From Candidatus Villigracilis proximus (GTDB lineage: Bacteria > Chloroflexota > Anaerolineae > Anaerolineales > Villigracilaceae), in contig JADKBB010000030.1 in the NCBI GenBank assembly GCA_016715195.1, forward strand, positions 1 to 29,583: 29,583 nt of DNA, given 5' to 3'. The notes beneath the pieces are model-generated. The model was not told where the DNA came from and did not search any database. It was given only the letters and a program-made list of their open reading frames with translations. The stretch's first letter is position 1. The number at the start of each line of letters is the position of its first letter. This document shows positions 1-8,420 of the stretch, piece after piece. A program made the translations under genes and the position numbers.

Positions 1-396
1 CTCTCCATCTCTGCGATCAACGTCCCATCGGCATGATGCTGTTTTTGATTCTGAATGTATCGTACCACTGCTGAAAGATTTTTCTCGCCAAAAGATAACA
101 CGCCATATTCATCCTGCCAGTAAAATTCAAAATCTGGTTTGAGGACATGATTTACAAAATGCGAGCTGTTCCCTTTTACCTCCCCAATAAATTTTGCCGG
201 GGCAACTTTGGGCGGAATGGAAACAGCAAGATGAACATGGTCTTCAACTCCGCCAATGGCATGGACAAATCCTTCCATGTCTTGTGCTTTAGCAGCCATG
301 GCGCGATATAGTTTAGGTTCAAGTGTGGAGATCAATAAATGGCTGACGATCTTTTGTGCTCCAAATAAAATGATAGTAGAGTTTGGAATAGGGCAT
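1..396 (-). pseudogene. REP-associated tyrosine transposase (Y1/IS200-like), frameshifted and cut by the window edge
   Basis: Family members are single-domain HUH nucleases that nick and rejoin single-stranded DNA at palindromic REP elements. The start ATG at 396-394 opens a frame reading MPYSKLYYHFIWSTKDR, the typical N-terminus. The frame then moves by one base (one extra or two missing) between about 323 and 343. It resumes as LEPKLYRAM and continues to the window edge. The resumed frame carries the HUH motif as EDHVHL (near 232-242) and the catalytic tyrosine in VRYIQNQKQHH (Tyr codon at 57-59). The C-terminus lies outside the window. Without the frame change it would look intact, so it may be an assembly error rather than a dead gene. 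Confidence in the family is high; functional status is open. Confidence 0.85.
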
Positions 397-444
397 AAAT
401 TTCTTTCATTGTAAAAACAACAATAAACGTTTTCTGGATCAGGC

Positions 445-2586
445 TCATTCATTCTCCTGATATTGCATTACTTTTTGGAATGCCCTTAATAAGGAGCCGC
501 GCTGCTCGAAGCCGGTCTCGCTTAGATCAGCCAGCGCGAGGAATATTTTTTCACGGCAGCGGCTTAAGAGTCCGCTGGTTAAGCGGGCGAGAGATTCAGT
601 CTCAGCGTTGACTTCATCGGTATCCATCCACATGCGGCCCTCTTCCCAGTGACGTGACAAAACGTAAGGCTGAGTCAACGGCTGTAAGAGGCGCTGCACC
701 CATCCGCTGGAACCGGGGTCAAGCCAGAACTGGATTGTGGCGGGACGGTTCATCATTAAGAAAGTGTGCGCCGGTGTGATCAGCACAGTCTCTTTGTTTT
801 CACTGCGCCACGATTCCAAATATTGAGCGGCGATCACGCCATCTTCGAGCATGGTGATGTATTCACGCCCCAGATCAAAGCCGGCCTGATTGGCAATATC
901 CAGCGCGTTGCGGAATTTCTTGATCGATTCGATCAAACTCGCCGCAATGCGGACAGAGTCCATGTTGTGGTGGAATCCATATCCGGGTTGTGAGAGCACT
1001 TCGCCGAAAAGTTTTCGCAGGAAATAATCAAACGGCTGCTGCGCTGCTTCACGATAATCATTCAGCCAGTTGCGCAGGGTTGTATATTTTTCGCCGAGCA
1101 GGTAGGTGATGCGTTCCTGCATTTCAGGTTTGATCTCTTCAAATGGCGAAAGCCGAAGATCACGCTGACGATAGACAACCTCGGTCAACAATTGCGCGCG
1201 GATCAAATCTGTATCCAGTGCGAACATCAGAGCGTGGGTCATGTCAAATTTTGAAGGCTGCGCATCCCACTGCGGATGTGCCAGCGCGGAAAGAGTGAGC
1301 AATGTTTTACTGGCCGGTTCATCACGCAATGACCTTGACGGGCGATGCGAGCGCCACGGAACGCCCGCCTGTTCCAAACGATTTGTGATCGAGAAACGCA
1401 GCGCATCAGAAAGAAACGGCGCGAGCACCACGATCTCGGATGGGGGAATGCCGTTATCTTCGATCAGCGATCTGATTCGCTCCACGATCTTATCCAGCAT
1501 TTCAGGATAATAGCGCGCCAGAATAAATTCCATCGCTTCACTTGGATTTGTACTTTCAGGTTCGTGGTGCGTAATGGCAGAGACCAATTGATCAGAAAGC
1601 CGGATGACATTTTCAGTAGAGACAAAACTCTCTGTGAATTCGACCCGCTCATCGCAATACTCGCTCAGGGCGTACCCGGTAACTGCATCGCCTCCGAGGA
1701 AGTAGCGATACCCCGCGTCATTGTCGTAGATCAGCAGGGCAGAGTCAAAGTCCGCGAGCCATTCGTGCATCAGATCGTGCGAGCGTGCGCCGTCTTCTTC
1801 CACGTTGTCGTAGATCAGATGACGATACGTGCGTTTGAGATAATCCTGCACTGGCGCTTGCGGCCAGAGGATGTTGGTGAATATCTCGTGTTGAAGAGAG
1901 AAATCAAGCAGGTTGTGCTCAAGGCAATATTCACGGAAGAGAGTCGCGCAATCCTGCGCGTCTTGATAAATGCGGCGCTGCACAGGGTCGCCAAACCAAG
2001 CGGCGTCCATGCGTGAGCCGATCTCTGTATATGGAAAGCCAACGACTGCGGCTTTGTTTAAGTTATCGAGAACCTGTGAATATAAACGGTTGCGGTCAAT
2101 GGTCAGTGATTGGAAGTAGCCTTGATCCAATAATGGCCGCACCAGATGCGCCATGTAATATTGCGCGGTTTCAAGTGTGAGAAATACAGGCGGCTGATCT
2201 GGATTCTTAAATCCTGCCGCTTCGGCGGCGATCGGCCAGAACAGGTCGCACAGGCGTTGGGCAAGAGCGCCGATCGTGGCGGATGTCACTTCGCCGCCCG
2301 CCTGTCGTTCGGGACTGTAGAGCAGTTCGAGATACGGCTCCTGCATTGTCCGCTGGGGGGTGAGCATGAGGATCGTATCCGCGGGCACACCTTGCGCAAG
2401 CAGATAACGCATCCTTTCCACGCCGACAGTTGTTTTGCCCGTGCCGGCGCGGCCTGAGACGAAGAGTCGAATGTTGAGGGGAGATTCAATGACTTGACGC
2501 TGAAGCAGGCTGAAGTTATGCATGAAGCGAGGGTAAAGGATGCGTGAAGTTTTGTCAATAAGAAGACCGTTGACGGGGGAGGGCAT
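445..2586 (-). CDS. UvrD/Rep-like superfamily 1 P-loop ATPase (putative DNA helicase)
   Basis: This 713-residue protein starts with a UvrD-type arrangement: LLQRQVIES (Q-motif-like) followed by the Walker A motif SGRAGTGKTT at residues 44-53. HLIYDNVEEDGARSH further on is a plausible Walker B/motif II region with adjacent acidic residues. The C-terminal half has only weak helicase motifs, so unwinding activity is not certain; it could be a degenerate SF1 ATPase. The reported start at 2586 lies inside an inverted repeat (2566-2575 with 2591-2600), and the first 21 residues look repeat-derived. Met22 (start at 2523), just before the conserved HNFSLLQRQ, is a reasonable alternative. Neither start has a clear Shine-Dalgarno sequence. 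The gene stands alone between a transposase remnant and a hydrolase. Confidence 0.7.
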   Translation of the reverse strand: MPSPVNGLLIDKTSRILYPRFMHNFSLLQRQVIESPLNIRLFVSGRAGTGKTTVGVERMRYLLAQGVPADTILMLTPQRTMQEPYLELLYSPERQAGGEVTSATIGALAQRLCDLFWPIAAEAAGFKNPDQPPVFLTLETAQYYMAHLVRPLLDQGYFQSLTIDRNRLYSQVLDNLNKAAVVGFPYTEIGSRMDAAWFGDPVQRRIYQDAQDCATLFREYCLEHNLLDFSLQHEIFTNILWPQAPVQDYLKRTYRHLIYDNVEEDGARSHDLMHEWLADFDSALLIYDNDAGYRYFLGGDAVTGYALSEYCDERVEFTESFVSTENVIRLSDQLVSAITHHEPESTNPSEAMEFILARYYPEMLDKIVERIRSLIEDNGIPPSEIVVLAPFLSDALRFSITNRLEQAGVPWRSHRPSRSLRDEPASKTLLTLSALAHPQWDAQPSKFDMTHALMFALDTDLIRAQLLTEVVYRQRDLRLSPFEEIKPEMQERITYLLGEKYTTLRNWLNDYREAAQQPFDYFLRKLFGEVLSQPGYGFHHNMDSVRIAASLIESIKKFRNALDIANQAGFDLGREYITMLEDGVIAAQYLESWRSENKETVLITPAHTFLMMNRPATIQFWLDPGSSGWVQRLLQPLTQPYVLSRHWEEGRMWMDTDEVNAETESLARLTSGLLSRCREKIFLALADLSETGFEQRGSLLRAFQKVMQYQENE

Positions 2587-2600
2587 CCATCGTCAACGGT
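2566..2600. repeat. Inverted repeat over the start of the helicase-like gene
   Basis: ACCGTTGACG at 2566-2575 is the exact reverse complement of CGTCAACGGT at 2591-2600, with a 15 nt loop that holds the annotated ATG (2586-2584). The same core, TCAACGG, recurs in a longer inverted repeat at 29417-29510. It belongs to the short dispersed repeats scattered through this window. Confidence 0.7.
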
Positions 2601-2619
2601 CAATTGTTTATCGTCTGAA

Positions 2620-3291
2620 TTAGTTTAAATTCTTTGCAAAGAATTTCTTCGCCCGTTCCCATGCATCTTTTGATGCTTCGGGAATGTAAACATTCGGGTC
2701 GCTGTCGCGGAAGAAGGCGTGACCTGAATTTGGATACATGATGATCTCGTGTTCCACGCCCACATCATCCAGCAGTTTGTCAAATTCATCAACAGTGCCG
2801 GCTGGGATTGAAACATCGGCATCACCGAAAAACCCAAGCACCGGCGCTTTGAGATTTGTGCGCAGTTGATCGAAAATGGTTTGCATGCCGCCGCCATAAA
2901 ATGTGCAGATGGCATCCACGGGCCGGCTCATGCCAAGCGTGAGTGACATGCGTCCGCCAAAACAGAATCCCACGCTGCCGATTTTTCCATTGCAATCAGG
3001 ATGAGCCTTGAGCGCGTCAAAAAGAGATTCCAGATCAAGGTGCGCATTGGGAGCATATTTTTGCACGAGCTTCATCGCAGTATCACCATCACCGAGTTGT
3101 GCCAGTTCGCCATGATAAAGATCGGGCGCAACGGCAAGATAGCCTTCCTGCGCAAAACGATCCGCGATGGATTTTGTTTGCGCATCCAGTCCCCACCATT
3201 CCTGAATGACGATCACAGCAGGGAAGGGGCCGTTTCCTGTAGGCTTTGCCAGATGTCCTTTTACAGAACCAAGTTGAACCAATTCGCTCAT
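2620..3291 (-). CDS. Dienelactone hydrolase family protein
   Basis: This alpha/beta hydrolase of 223 residues uses a Cys-Asp-His triad. The nucleophile elbow GFCFGGRMS has Cys where most hydrolases have Ser, which marks the dienelactone hydrolase family. The Asp is expected near FFGDADVSIP and the His is in GHAFFRD near the C-terminus. EWWGLDAQTKSIADRFA near the N-terminus is also typical. I chose the start at 3291 because AAGGAG sits about 8 nt upstream and the family N-terminus begins there; the open frame extends upstream to 3396 without a ribosome site. The natural substrate is unknown; many members hydrolyse lactones or small esters in the cytoplasm. There is no operon partner. Confidence 0.88.
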   Translation of the reverse strand: MSELVQLGSVKGHLAKPTGNGPFPAVIVIQEWWGLDAQTKSIADRFAQEGYLAVAPDLYHGELAQLGDGDTAMKLVQKYAPNAHLDLESLFDALKAHPDCNGKIGSVGFCFGGRMSLTLGMSRPVDAICTFYGGGMQTIFDQLRTNLKAPVLGFFGDADVSIPAGTVDEFDKLLDDVGVEHEIIMYPNSGHAFFRDSDPNVYIPEASKDAWERAKKFFAKNLN

Positions 3292-3355
3292 GTAATATGC
3301 TCCTTGTGAATAAGATGATTCAGAATATACGATATGGTTAAGTTTGTCAATAAGG

Positions 3356-3384
3356 TTGTTTTTAGAATCGAAGTATTGTATAGT
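3356..3384 (+). promoter_or_regulatory. Candidate sigma-70-type promoter for the 155-residue protein gene
   Basis: TTGTTT (3356-3361) and TATAGT (3379-3384) are separated by 17 bp. The expected start of transcription is near 3391, leaving a short leader with an AGGAG ribosome site just before the ATG at 3424. Confidence 0.4.
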
Positions 3385-3423
3385 TGGCGCAAACAACCCA
3401 TACTTTGTAATAGGAGATTTCCC

Positions 3424-3891
3424 ATGCCCGTACCGATCAAAGCCACAGCCAAAGCCGGCGCCATGCCCGCCAAAGCCACATCCTTCGTTAAATTTTCAGA
3501 CAAGCTCACAGGCTCGATCAATGACATCACCAAGATCATTGAGCAGAACAAAGAGATGATCGACTCGATCCAGGAAATCGCCATCGAGCTGACCAGTTCC
3601 ATCGGCTCACTTCACACGCTCACCGTTAAGTATGCCCGCACCGCGAATCAAATTTTGGATGTGCTGCTTCCCATCCTCAAAAATTTGCCCATCATCCCCA
3701 AAAATGTCATGCAGTTGCTTGTCAATCTTGAAGCCACAACTCAGAAGATCATTGACAATGAAGTAGCCACTGCCAAAACCATCACAGATGTCCGCTCGGG
3801 TCTCAACACCGGCGACGTGAACAAGATCAGAGGCCACGCCGACCAACTCAAGACTGTGACGAAGACTCTCACAGCCATGCTTCCGAAATAG
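3424..3891 (+). CDS. Small helical protein of unknown function
   Basis: The 155-residue protein has no signal peptide or clear membrane segment. It opens with an Ala/Lys/Pro-rich stretch (KATAKAGAMPAKATS). The rest is predicted to be mostly amphipathic helix, with spaced Ile/Leu residues (NDITKIIEQNKEMIDSIQE, LLVNLEATTQKII). The pattern resembles a helical bundle or coiled coil such as phasin-like or DUF948-like proteins, but no motif settles this. The start at 3424 has AGGAG 8-9 nt upstream; the upstream in-frame ATG at 3334 has none. It is monocistronic, with its own promoter candidate and a hairpin after the stop. Confidence 0.75.
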   Translation: MPVPIKATAKAGAMPAKATSFVKFSDKLTGSINDITKIIEQNKEMIDSIQEIAIELTSSIGSLHTLTVKYARTANQILDVLLPILKNLPIIPKNVMQLLVNLEATTQKIIDNEVATAKTITDVRSGLNTGDVNKIRGHADQLKTVTKTLTAMLPK

Positions 3892-3914
3892 AATCTGCGC
3901 TTCTTTCTTAATCT

Positions 3915-3957
3915 GCGGCCTGAGAAGTCCCCTTTGACCTCTCGGGCCGCTTCAATA
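3915..3957 (+). terminator. Hairpin terminator after the 155-residue protein gene
   Basis: GCGGCCTGAGA (3915-3925) pairs with TCTCGGGCCGC (3940-3950), giving an 11-bp stem with one G-T pair. The T-tract after it is weak, so termination may be partial. Confidence 0.55.
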
Positions 3958-4005
3958 TTTCCCTGCCATCCCAAAAAAGCCCCTCGAAGTTGGAGCAAAA
4001 ATTCG

Positions 4006-4035
4006 TTGACAGGTGTACCGTCCCGCATGTATAAT
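4006..4035 (+). promoter_or_regulatory. Promoter of the rplU-rpmA-L31 operon
   Basis: A perfect TTGACA (4006-4011) and a perfect TATAAT (4030-4035) are separated by 18 bp, with TG upstream of the -10 box (extended -10). Transcription should start near 4042, giving a leader of about 90 nt before rplU. The leader contains GC-rich pairing (CCGC with GCGG near 4090-4105). An autoregulatory L21-leader role is possible but not shown. Confidence 0.8.
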
Positions 4036-4129
4036 ACCGTCCGCTAAATAACCCAGCTTCCCCGTGACAAGGCGTAGAGTGTAAGTTCTCCGCAGAGTAC
4101 GCGGCGAAGTGATGACTGGAGAAAATATA

Positions 4130-4585
4130 ATGAGAATTGCAATCGTTGAAAGTGGCGGCAAGCAGTATCGCGCCGTCGAAGGTTCCACCATTGATGTGGA
4201 TCGCCTCGCCTTTGAAGTAGGTAAAACGTTTGATTTCGAACGCGTCATGCTCATGACTGACGGAGATGAAACAATGGTTGGCACTCCCACCGTGGATGGC
4301 ATTACCGTCTCCGCCACCGTGGTTGACCATGTAAAAGGCCCCAAGGTTATCTCTTTCAAATATCGCCCCAAGAAACGCATCCGTGTGAAGGGTGGCCATC
4401 GCCATTTCTACACCCGCTTGATGATCGATTTCATTGGCAAGCCCGGTGAAGAGCGCAAGGTTGAGGCCAAGAAGGAAGTTGTCGCCGAAGTTGAAACTGT
4501 GGCGTCAGAAGAACCCAAGGTCGAGAAGCAGAAGAAGGCTTCCACCAAGAAACCCGCAGCAGCCAAAAAGACTGATAAGAAGTAA
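4130..4585 (+). CDS. rplU: 50S ribosomal protein L21 with a Lys/Ala-rich tail
   Basis: The first 100 or so residues are a standard L21: MRIAIVESGGKQYRAVEG at the start, then the family signature around YRPKKRIRVKGGHRHFYT. The start is set at 4130, after a TGGAGAA ribosome site; the upstream in-frame ATG at 4109 would add seven non-family residues. L21 is usually about 103 residues, whereas this one has 151. The extra C-terminal part is first acidic (VVAEVETVASEEPK) and then Lys/Ala-rich (KKPAAAKKTDKK). It is the first gene of an operon with rpmA and an unusual L31. Confidence 0.97.
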   Translation: MRIAIVESGGKQYRAVEGSTIDVDRLAFEVGKTFDFERVMLMTDGDETMVGTPTVDGITVSATVVDHVKGPKVISFKYRPKKRIRVKGGHRHFYTRLMIDFIGKPGEERKVEAKKEVVAEVETVASEEPKVEKQKKASTKKPAAAKKTDKK

Positions 4586-4597
4586 AGTGAGGTAGAA

Positions 4598-4858
4598 ATG
4601 GCACATAAAACAGGTGGCGGATCAACCCGCAACGGTCGCGACAGCAACTCCCAGCGTTTGGGTGTAAAGCGTTACGCCGGTCAATTTGTCCTTTCTGGCA
4701 ATATTCTTGTTCGCCAACGCGGCACCAAGATCAAGCCAGGTCTTAATGTATTAGTTGGTAAAGACGATACTTTGTTCGCAATCGCGGACGGTGTCGTGAT
4801 GTTCGATGTAGTGCATGGACGCAAGCGCGTAAATATCGTCCCTGCTGAGGTAGAGTAA
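4598..4858 (+). CDS. rpmA: 50S ribosomal protein L27
   Basis: This 86-residue protein starts MAHKTGGGSTRNGRDS, the L27 N-terminus that reaches the peptidyl-transferase centre. GNILVRQRGTKIKPG and DTLFAIADGVV follow, as in the family. It is full length with no N-terminal extension of the kind that must be cleaved in some Firmicutes. A GAGG ribosome site precedes the ATG. It lies 12 nt after rplU, the usual rplU-rpmA order, and 1 nt before the next gene. Confidence 0.98.
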   Translation: MAHKTGGGSTRNGRDSNSQRLGVKRYAGQFVLSGNILVRQRGTKIKPGLNVLVGKDDTLFAIADGVVMFDVVHGRKRVNIVPAEVE

Positions 4859-4859
4859 C

Positions 4860-5414
4860 ATGCAAGCTGAAATTCATCCTGTAGCTTACGAAGCCAAGGT
4901 CACTTGCGCTTCCTGCGGTACCACATGGGTAACCACATCCACCAAGAAAGAACTGCGCATTGACGTGTGCTCCAATTGTCATCCGTTCTTCACTGGTGAA
5001 TCTGCCCGCATCATGGACATCGAAGGTCAGGTGGATCGCTTCTACAAGAAGCTCTCTGCCCGCCAGACTTATGTCGAACAGCAGAAATCCAAGGAAGAAG
5101 CTTCAAACTCTCCTGATCGCTCCATCGATGATCTTGAGCTTTCTCCTCGTGCAACCGATGCCCTCAAGAAAGCTGGTATCTTGAGCATTGGCCAGATCCT
5201 CGCCAAACTTGGCGAAGGCAATGCCGCCATGCTGGAGATCGCTGGTTTTGGTCAGTCTTCCCTGACTGCCGCCAAGAAGAAACTCCGCTTGCTGGGTTTT
5301 GAAGTTCCCGAAGTTCCCGATGCCCCCAAGCCTCCCAAGGCCCCTAAAGCAGCCGCGGAACCCGCAGCCGCTGACGCTCCTGAAGCCGAAGCGCTAGGAT
5401 TCCTTCAAGACTAG
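4860..5414 (+). CDS. rpmE: Ribosomal protein L31 fused to an RNA polymerase alpha-CTD-like domain
   Basis: Residues 1-70 are a zinc-type L31: IHP near the N-terminus, CASC (Cys16, Cys19) and CSNC (Cys37, Cys40) as zinc ligands, then HPFFTGE. L31 normally ends near residue 70, but this protein has 184. Residues 87-147 read as a helix-hairpin-helix alpha-CTD: SIDDLELSPRATDALKKAGI, then SIGQILAKL, then IAGFGQSSLTAAKKKLRLLG. Aligned by eye with E. coli alpha, Arg97 falls on Arg265 (the main DNA contact), Gly131 on Gly296 and Ser134 on Ser299. Asn268 and Lys298 are not kept. The end is Pro/Ala-rich. It is last in the rplU-rpmA operon and is followed by a strong terminator. The role of the fused domain is unknown. 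Confidence 0.88.
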   Translation: MQAEIHPVAYEAKVTCASCGTTWVTTSTKKELRIDVCSNCHPFFTGESARIMDIEGQVDRFYKKLSARQTYVEQQKSKEEASNSPDRSIDDLELSPRATDALKKAGILSIGQILAKLGEGNAAMLEIAGFGQSSLTAAKKKLRLLGFEVPEVPDAPKPPKAPKAAAEPAAADAPEAEALGFLQD

Positions 5415-5469
5415 GCGAACAGGCTTTTCCACAGGACTTTGTCAGGTAAAGATTTCTCAGGTAAACTAG

Positions 5470-5501
5470 ACAGGCAGATGCGCAAGCGTCTGCCTGTTTT
5501 T
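5470..5501 (+). terminator. Intrinsic terminator of the ribosomal protein operon
   Basis: ACAGGCAGATGCG and CGTCTGCCTGT flank a very short loop, and the stem has one G-T pair. It is followed directly by a run of T (5497-5501). It lies 55 nt after the L31 stop. Confidence 0.88.
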
Positions 5502-5551
5502 CATAATCCCAATACAACCCTTTCCAGTTGAGGGAGAGGGGGAGAGTTTGA

Positions 5552-6121
5552 ATGAAACATACACACGGTTCCATTGAAGTTGTTTGCGGCTCCATGTTCA
5601 GCGGCAAGACCGATGAACTGATTCGCCGTCTGGTGCGCGCAACCATTGCAAAACAAAAAGTTCAAGTATTCAAACCTGCCATTGATATCCGCTATGCGGT
5701 TGAGAAAGTGGCATCGCATACAGGCTCAACTTTTGATGCCATCCCTGTTGAAAAAGCCGCAGAGATTCGCTCCAAACTGGATAAAGATACAACCGTCGTT
5801 GGCATCGACGAAGCCCAATTTTTTGATGCTGAAGTTGTGATTATCGCCCGGGAACTGGCAGCGCGCGGCGTGCGTGTACTTGTCGCCGGGCTTGATACAG
5901 ATTTTCGCGGCGAACCTTTTGGTTCAATGCCGATCCTCATGTCTGAAGCGGAAGATGTCGCAAAACTTCATGCGATCTGTATGGTGTGTGGAGAAGATGC
6001 CTCCCGCACGCAGCGTTTGGTAAATGGAAAGCCGGCCCGTTATGATGACCCCGTCGTGATCGTCGGCGCATCTGAATTGTACGAAGCCCGTTGCAGACAA
6101 CATCACGAAGTCCCGCGTTAG
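5552..6121 (+). CDS. tdk: Thymidine kinase (type II)
   Basis: It phosphorylates thymidine to dTMP with ATP for pyrimidine salvage. The 189-residue length is usual for the family. The Walker A motif is GSMFSGKTDEL near the N-terminus. VVGIDEAQFFD carries the Walker B and the catalytic Glu, and the lasso/substrate region is VLVAGLDTDFRGEPF. Structural zinc ligands are CMVC and the C-terminal ARCRQHH. The start follows GGAGAG. It begins a salvage and tRNA-processing run with hpt (35 nt gap) and cca. Confidence 0.96.
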   Translation: MKHTHGSIEVVCGSMFSGKTDELIRRLVRATIAKQKVQVFKPAIDIRYAVEKVASHTGSTFDAIPVEKAAEIRSKLDKDTTVVGIDEAQFFDAEVVIIARELAARGVRVLVAGLDTDFRGEPFGSMPILMSEAEDVAKLHAICMVCGEDASRTQRLVNGKPARYDDPVVIVGASELYEARCRQHHEVPR

Positions 6122-6156
6122 TTGAAGTGCGCATTAAAACCAAGGAACTAAAACAA

Positions 6157-6714
6157 ATGCAAAGATACCAGGATGTGCTCGCTGAAATTTTAATTGATTC
6201 CGAAACCCTGCAAGCACGCGTCAAAGAATTGGGGACCCAGATCAGCGCGGATTATCCCGAGGGTGAATTGTTGCTCATCTGCATCCTGCGTGGAGGCGTT
6301 CCCTTCATGGTCGACCTCAGCCGGCACATCACCACACCGCACATGATGGATTTCATGGCCGTCTCATCCTATGGTGTAGGCGCGCGCACATCTACTGGTT
6401 CAGCACGCGTCACTCTTGACCTGCAAACCGATATTCGCGACAAGAACGTCCTCTTAATCGAAGACATCGTAGATAGCGGATATACCATCGCATCGGTATT
6501 AAGCATGCTCGAAACACGTCAGCCAAAAACACTCAGAGTTTGCACACTGTTGGATAAACCCGAGCGCCGCGAAGCGCACGTCCCCATAAATTATCTTGGT
6601 TTTACCATTCCCAATAAATTTGTCTTTGGGTACGGCCTCGACCTTGATGAGTATTATCGTAATTTACCTTTTGTTGGCGTCGTTGATTTAAATAAATATA
6701 AACCATCCGCTTGA
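6157..6714 (+). CDS. hpt: Hypoxanthine phosphoribosyltransferase
   Basis: It converts hypoxanthine or guanine and PRPP into IMP or GMP. The PRPP-binding motif is VLLIEDIVDSGYT. LICILRGGVPFMVDLSR and the flexible loop SSYGVGARTSTG are also typical, and the C-terminal YRNLPFVGVV matches bacterial Hpt. I chose Met at 6157, preceded by AAGGAAC, over the frame start at 6091, which would overlap tdk and add 22 non-family residues. The protein then has 185 residues, the normal size. Confidence 0.96.
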   Translation: MQRYQDVLAEILIDSETLQARVKELGTQISADYPEGELLLICILRGGVPFMVDLSRHITTPHMMDFMAVSSYGVGARTSTGSARVTLDLQTDIRDKNVLLIEDIVDSGYTIASVLSMLETRQPKTLRVCTLLDKPERREAHVPINYLGFTIPNKFVFGYGLDLDEYYRNLPFVGVVDLNKYKPSA

Positions 6715-6737
6715 TTTTATTTTTATAGGGGCTTGCA

Positions 6738-8403
6738 ATGACCGATGATCTTAATCAACTTCATTCGCCATACGCAGGACGCTGGGTGGCTCTTGTGCGT
6801 GGGAGGGTGGTGGCACAAGGCGGCACACCCGAACAAGCCCTGCGTGCCTCACAGCACAGCCGCCACAAAGAAAAACCAGAGATCAAATTTATGCCCGCAT
6901 CTTTTACGCTTCACCCCTTAATTGGAAAAATAGCCGACGCTCTGCCCGCTGACCAGGAGATTTATCTCGTCGGCGGCGCGGTGCGTGACCTGTTACTTTC
7001 CCGCATCTCACCCGACCTGGATTTTGCTCTGCCTTCGAATGGCATTTCCACCGCTCGAAAAGTTGCCAATGCGCTCAACGCAGACTTTTTACCCCTCGAT
7101 GAAGAACGCGATACAGGACGTGTCATTGTCACTGAGGAAGATGGCACACGCATCTTTCTTGATTTCGCAATCTACCGCGGACCAGGCGCCCACACTCTGA
7201 AGAAGATCTACGCGCCCGCGATTTCACCATCAACGCCATTGCTTATAACCTGCGCGACGAGACCATCATCGACCCGTTGGAAGGCGGAAAGGATATTCAC
7301 GCCAAACTTATCCGCGCCTGCTCGCCGACCGCATTATCAGATGACCCCGTCCGCATTTTGCGTGCCATTCGTCTGGCGGCTGCGCTGGGTTTTCACATTG
7401 ACAAAGGCACACGTGAGTTGATGAAACAATCCGCTGACCAGTTTGAGCGGGTTTCGCCAGAACGTCAGCGTGATGAAATCTTTAAAATCCTTAAAGGCCC
7501 AAAACCTGATGCCGCCATACGTGCCCTTGAAATGCTCGGCGTACTTAAGAACCTGATGCCTGAATTGCTTGCCATGAAAGATGTGGCACAGTCCGAACCG
7601 CATGTATATGATGTCTGGACGCATACACTGGCCGTCCTCGACCATCTCGATCAGATCATCACCGCCTTGCGCGTTGGGTACGATGCCGAAAAAACCAATG
7701 ACATGTTTACCGGCCTGCTTGGTTTACAGCTTGGGCGTTATCGCGAACAGATCGCAAAACATTTTGCACAGCCGCTCAACGTTGACCGTTCCCTGCGTTC
7801 ATTGCTTTTCTTTGCCGCCCTATATCATGATGTAAGCAAACCAGAGACCAAGACAGTCGAAGAATCTGGGCGTATTCGTTTCTTTGGTCATGAGGCCAAA
7901 GGTGCTGATGTCGCTGTGCTTCGTGCGCGAGCCTTTAACTTAAGCAACGACGAAATCAACCGGTTGCATGTGGTCATTGCAAATCACATGCGGGTTCATT
8001 CCTTCGTTGACCGTCTGGTAAACGAAAAACACGAACCTTCACGCAAAGCCATTTACCGATTCTTCCGTGATAGCGGGGCAGGCGGGGTGGATCTTGTTTT
8101 ATTAGGGCTCGCAGATCTGCGCGGCATATATGCCCACTCACTCACAATAGAAGTATGGAACGCTTATCTTGCTATAGCCCGCATCCTGCTTGAGAACTAT
8201 TGGGAACGGCCGGAAGAAGTCATCACTCCACCGCGTCTTATTGATGGGCATGAGTTAATGAAAGAATAAGCCTCAAACCCGGCCCGGTGATCGGGCAGGT
8301 TTTGGAAGCCATTCGCGAAGAGCAGGCCGCGGGCAATGTCCACTCTCGTGAAGATGCAATTGCCTGTGCGCACGAATGGATCAAAGTGAACCCTGTTTTA
8401 TAA
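6738..8403 (+). CDS. cca: CCA-adding enzyme / poly(A) polymerase family with HD domain, two frameshifts
   Basis: It adds or repairs the 3' CCA of tRNA. Restored, it would be about 555 residues. Residues 1-53 are an extra N-terminal segment (YAGRWVALVRGRVVAQGG), similar to a DUF5678-type unit. The nucleotidyltransferase head follows with YLVGGAVRDLLL and the metal-binding DLDFAL. The frame then loses one base near 7198 (ACTCTG-AAGAAG, probably GG read as G) and resumes as EEDLRARDFTINAIAYNL. Next come the DDPVRILRAIRLAA motif and an HD domain (HTLAVLDHL, YHDVSKPET). A second base is lost near 8262 (probably AAAA read as AAA), after which LKPGPVIGQVLEAIREEQ gives the normal C-terminus ending at 8403. 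Both losses look like sequence errors in an otherwise intact gene. Confidence 0.9.
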
Positions 8404-8420
8404 GTAAACAAGAGGTAAGA

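Noticed and set aside
1345..2016. Plus-strand frame of 223 codons
   Set aside because: It lies antisense to the UvrD-like gene and has no ribosome site or family motif.
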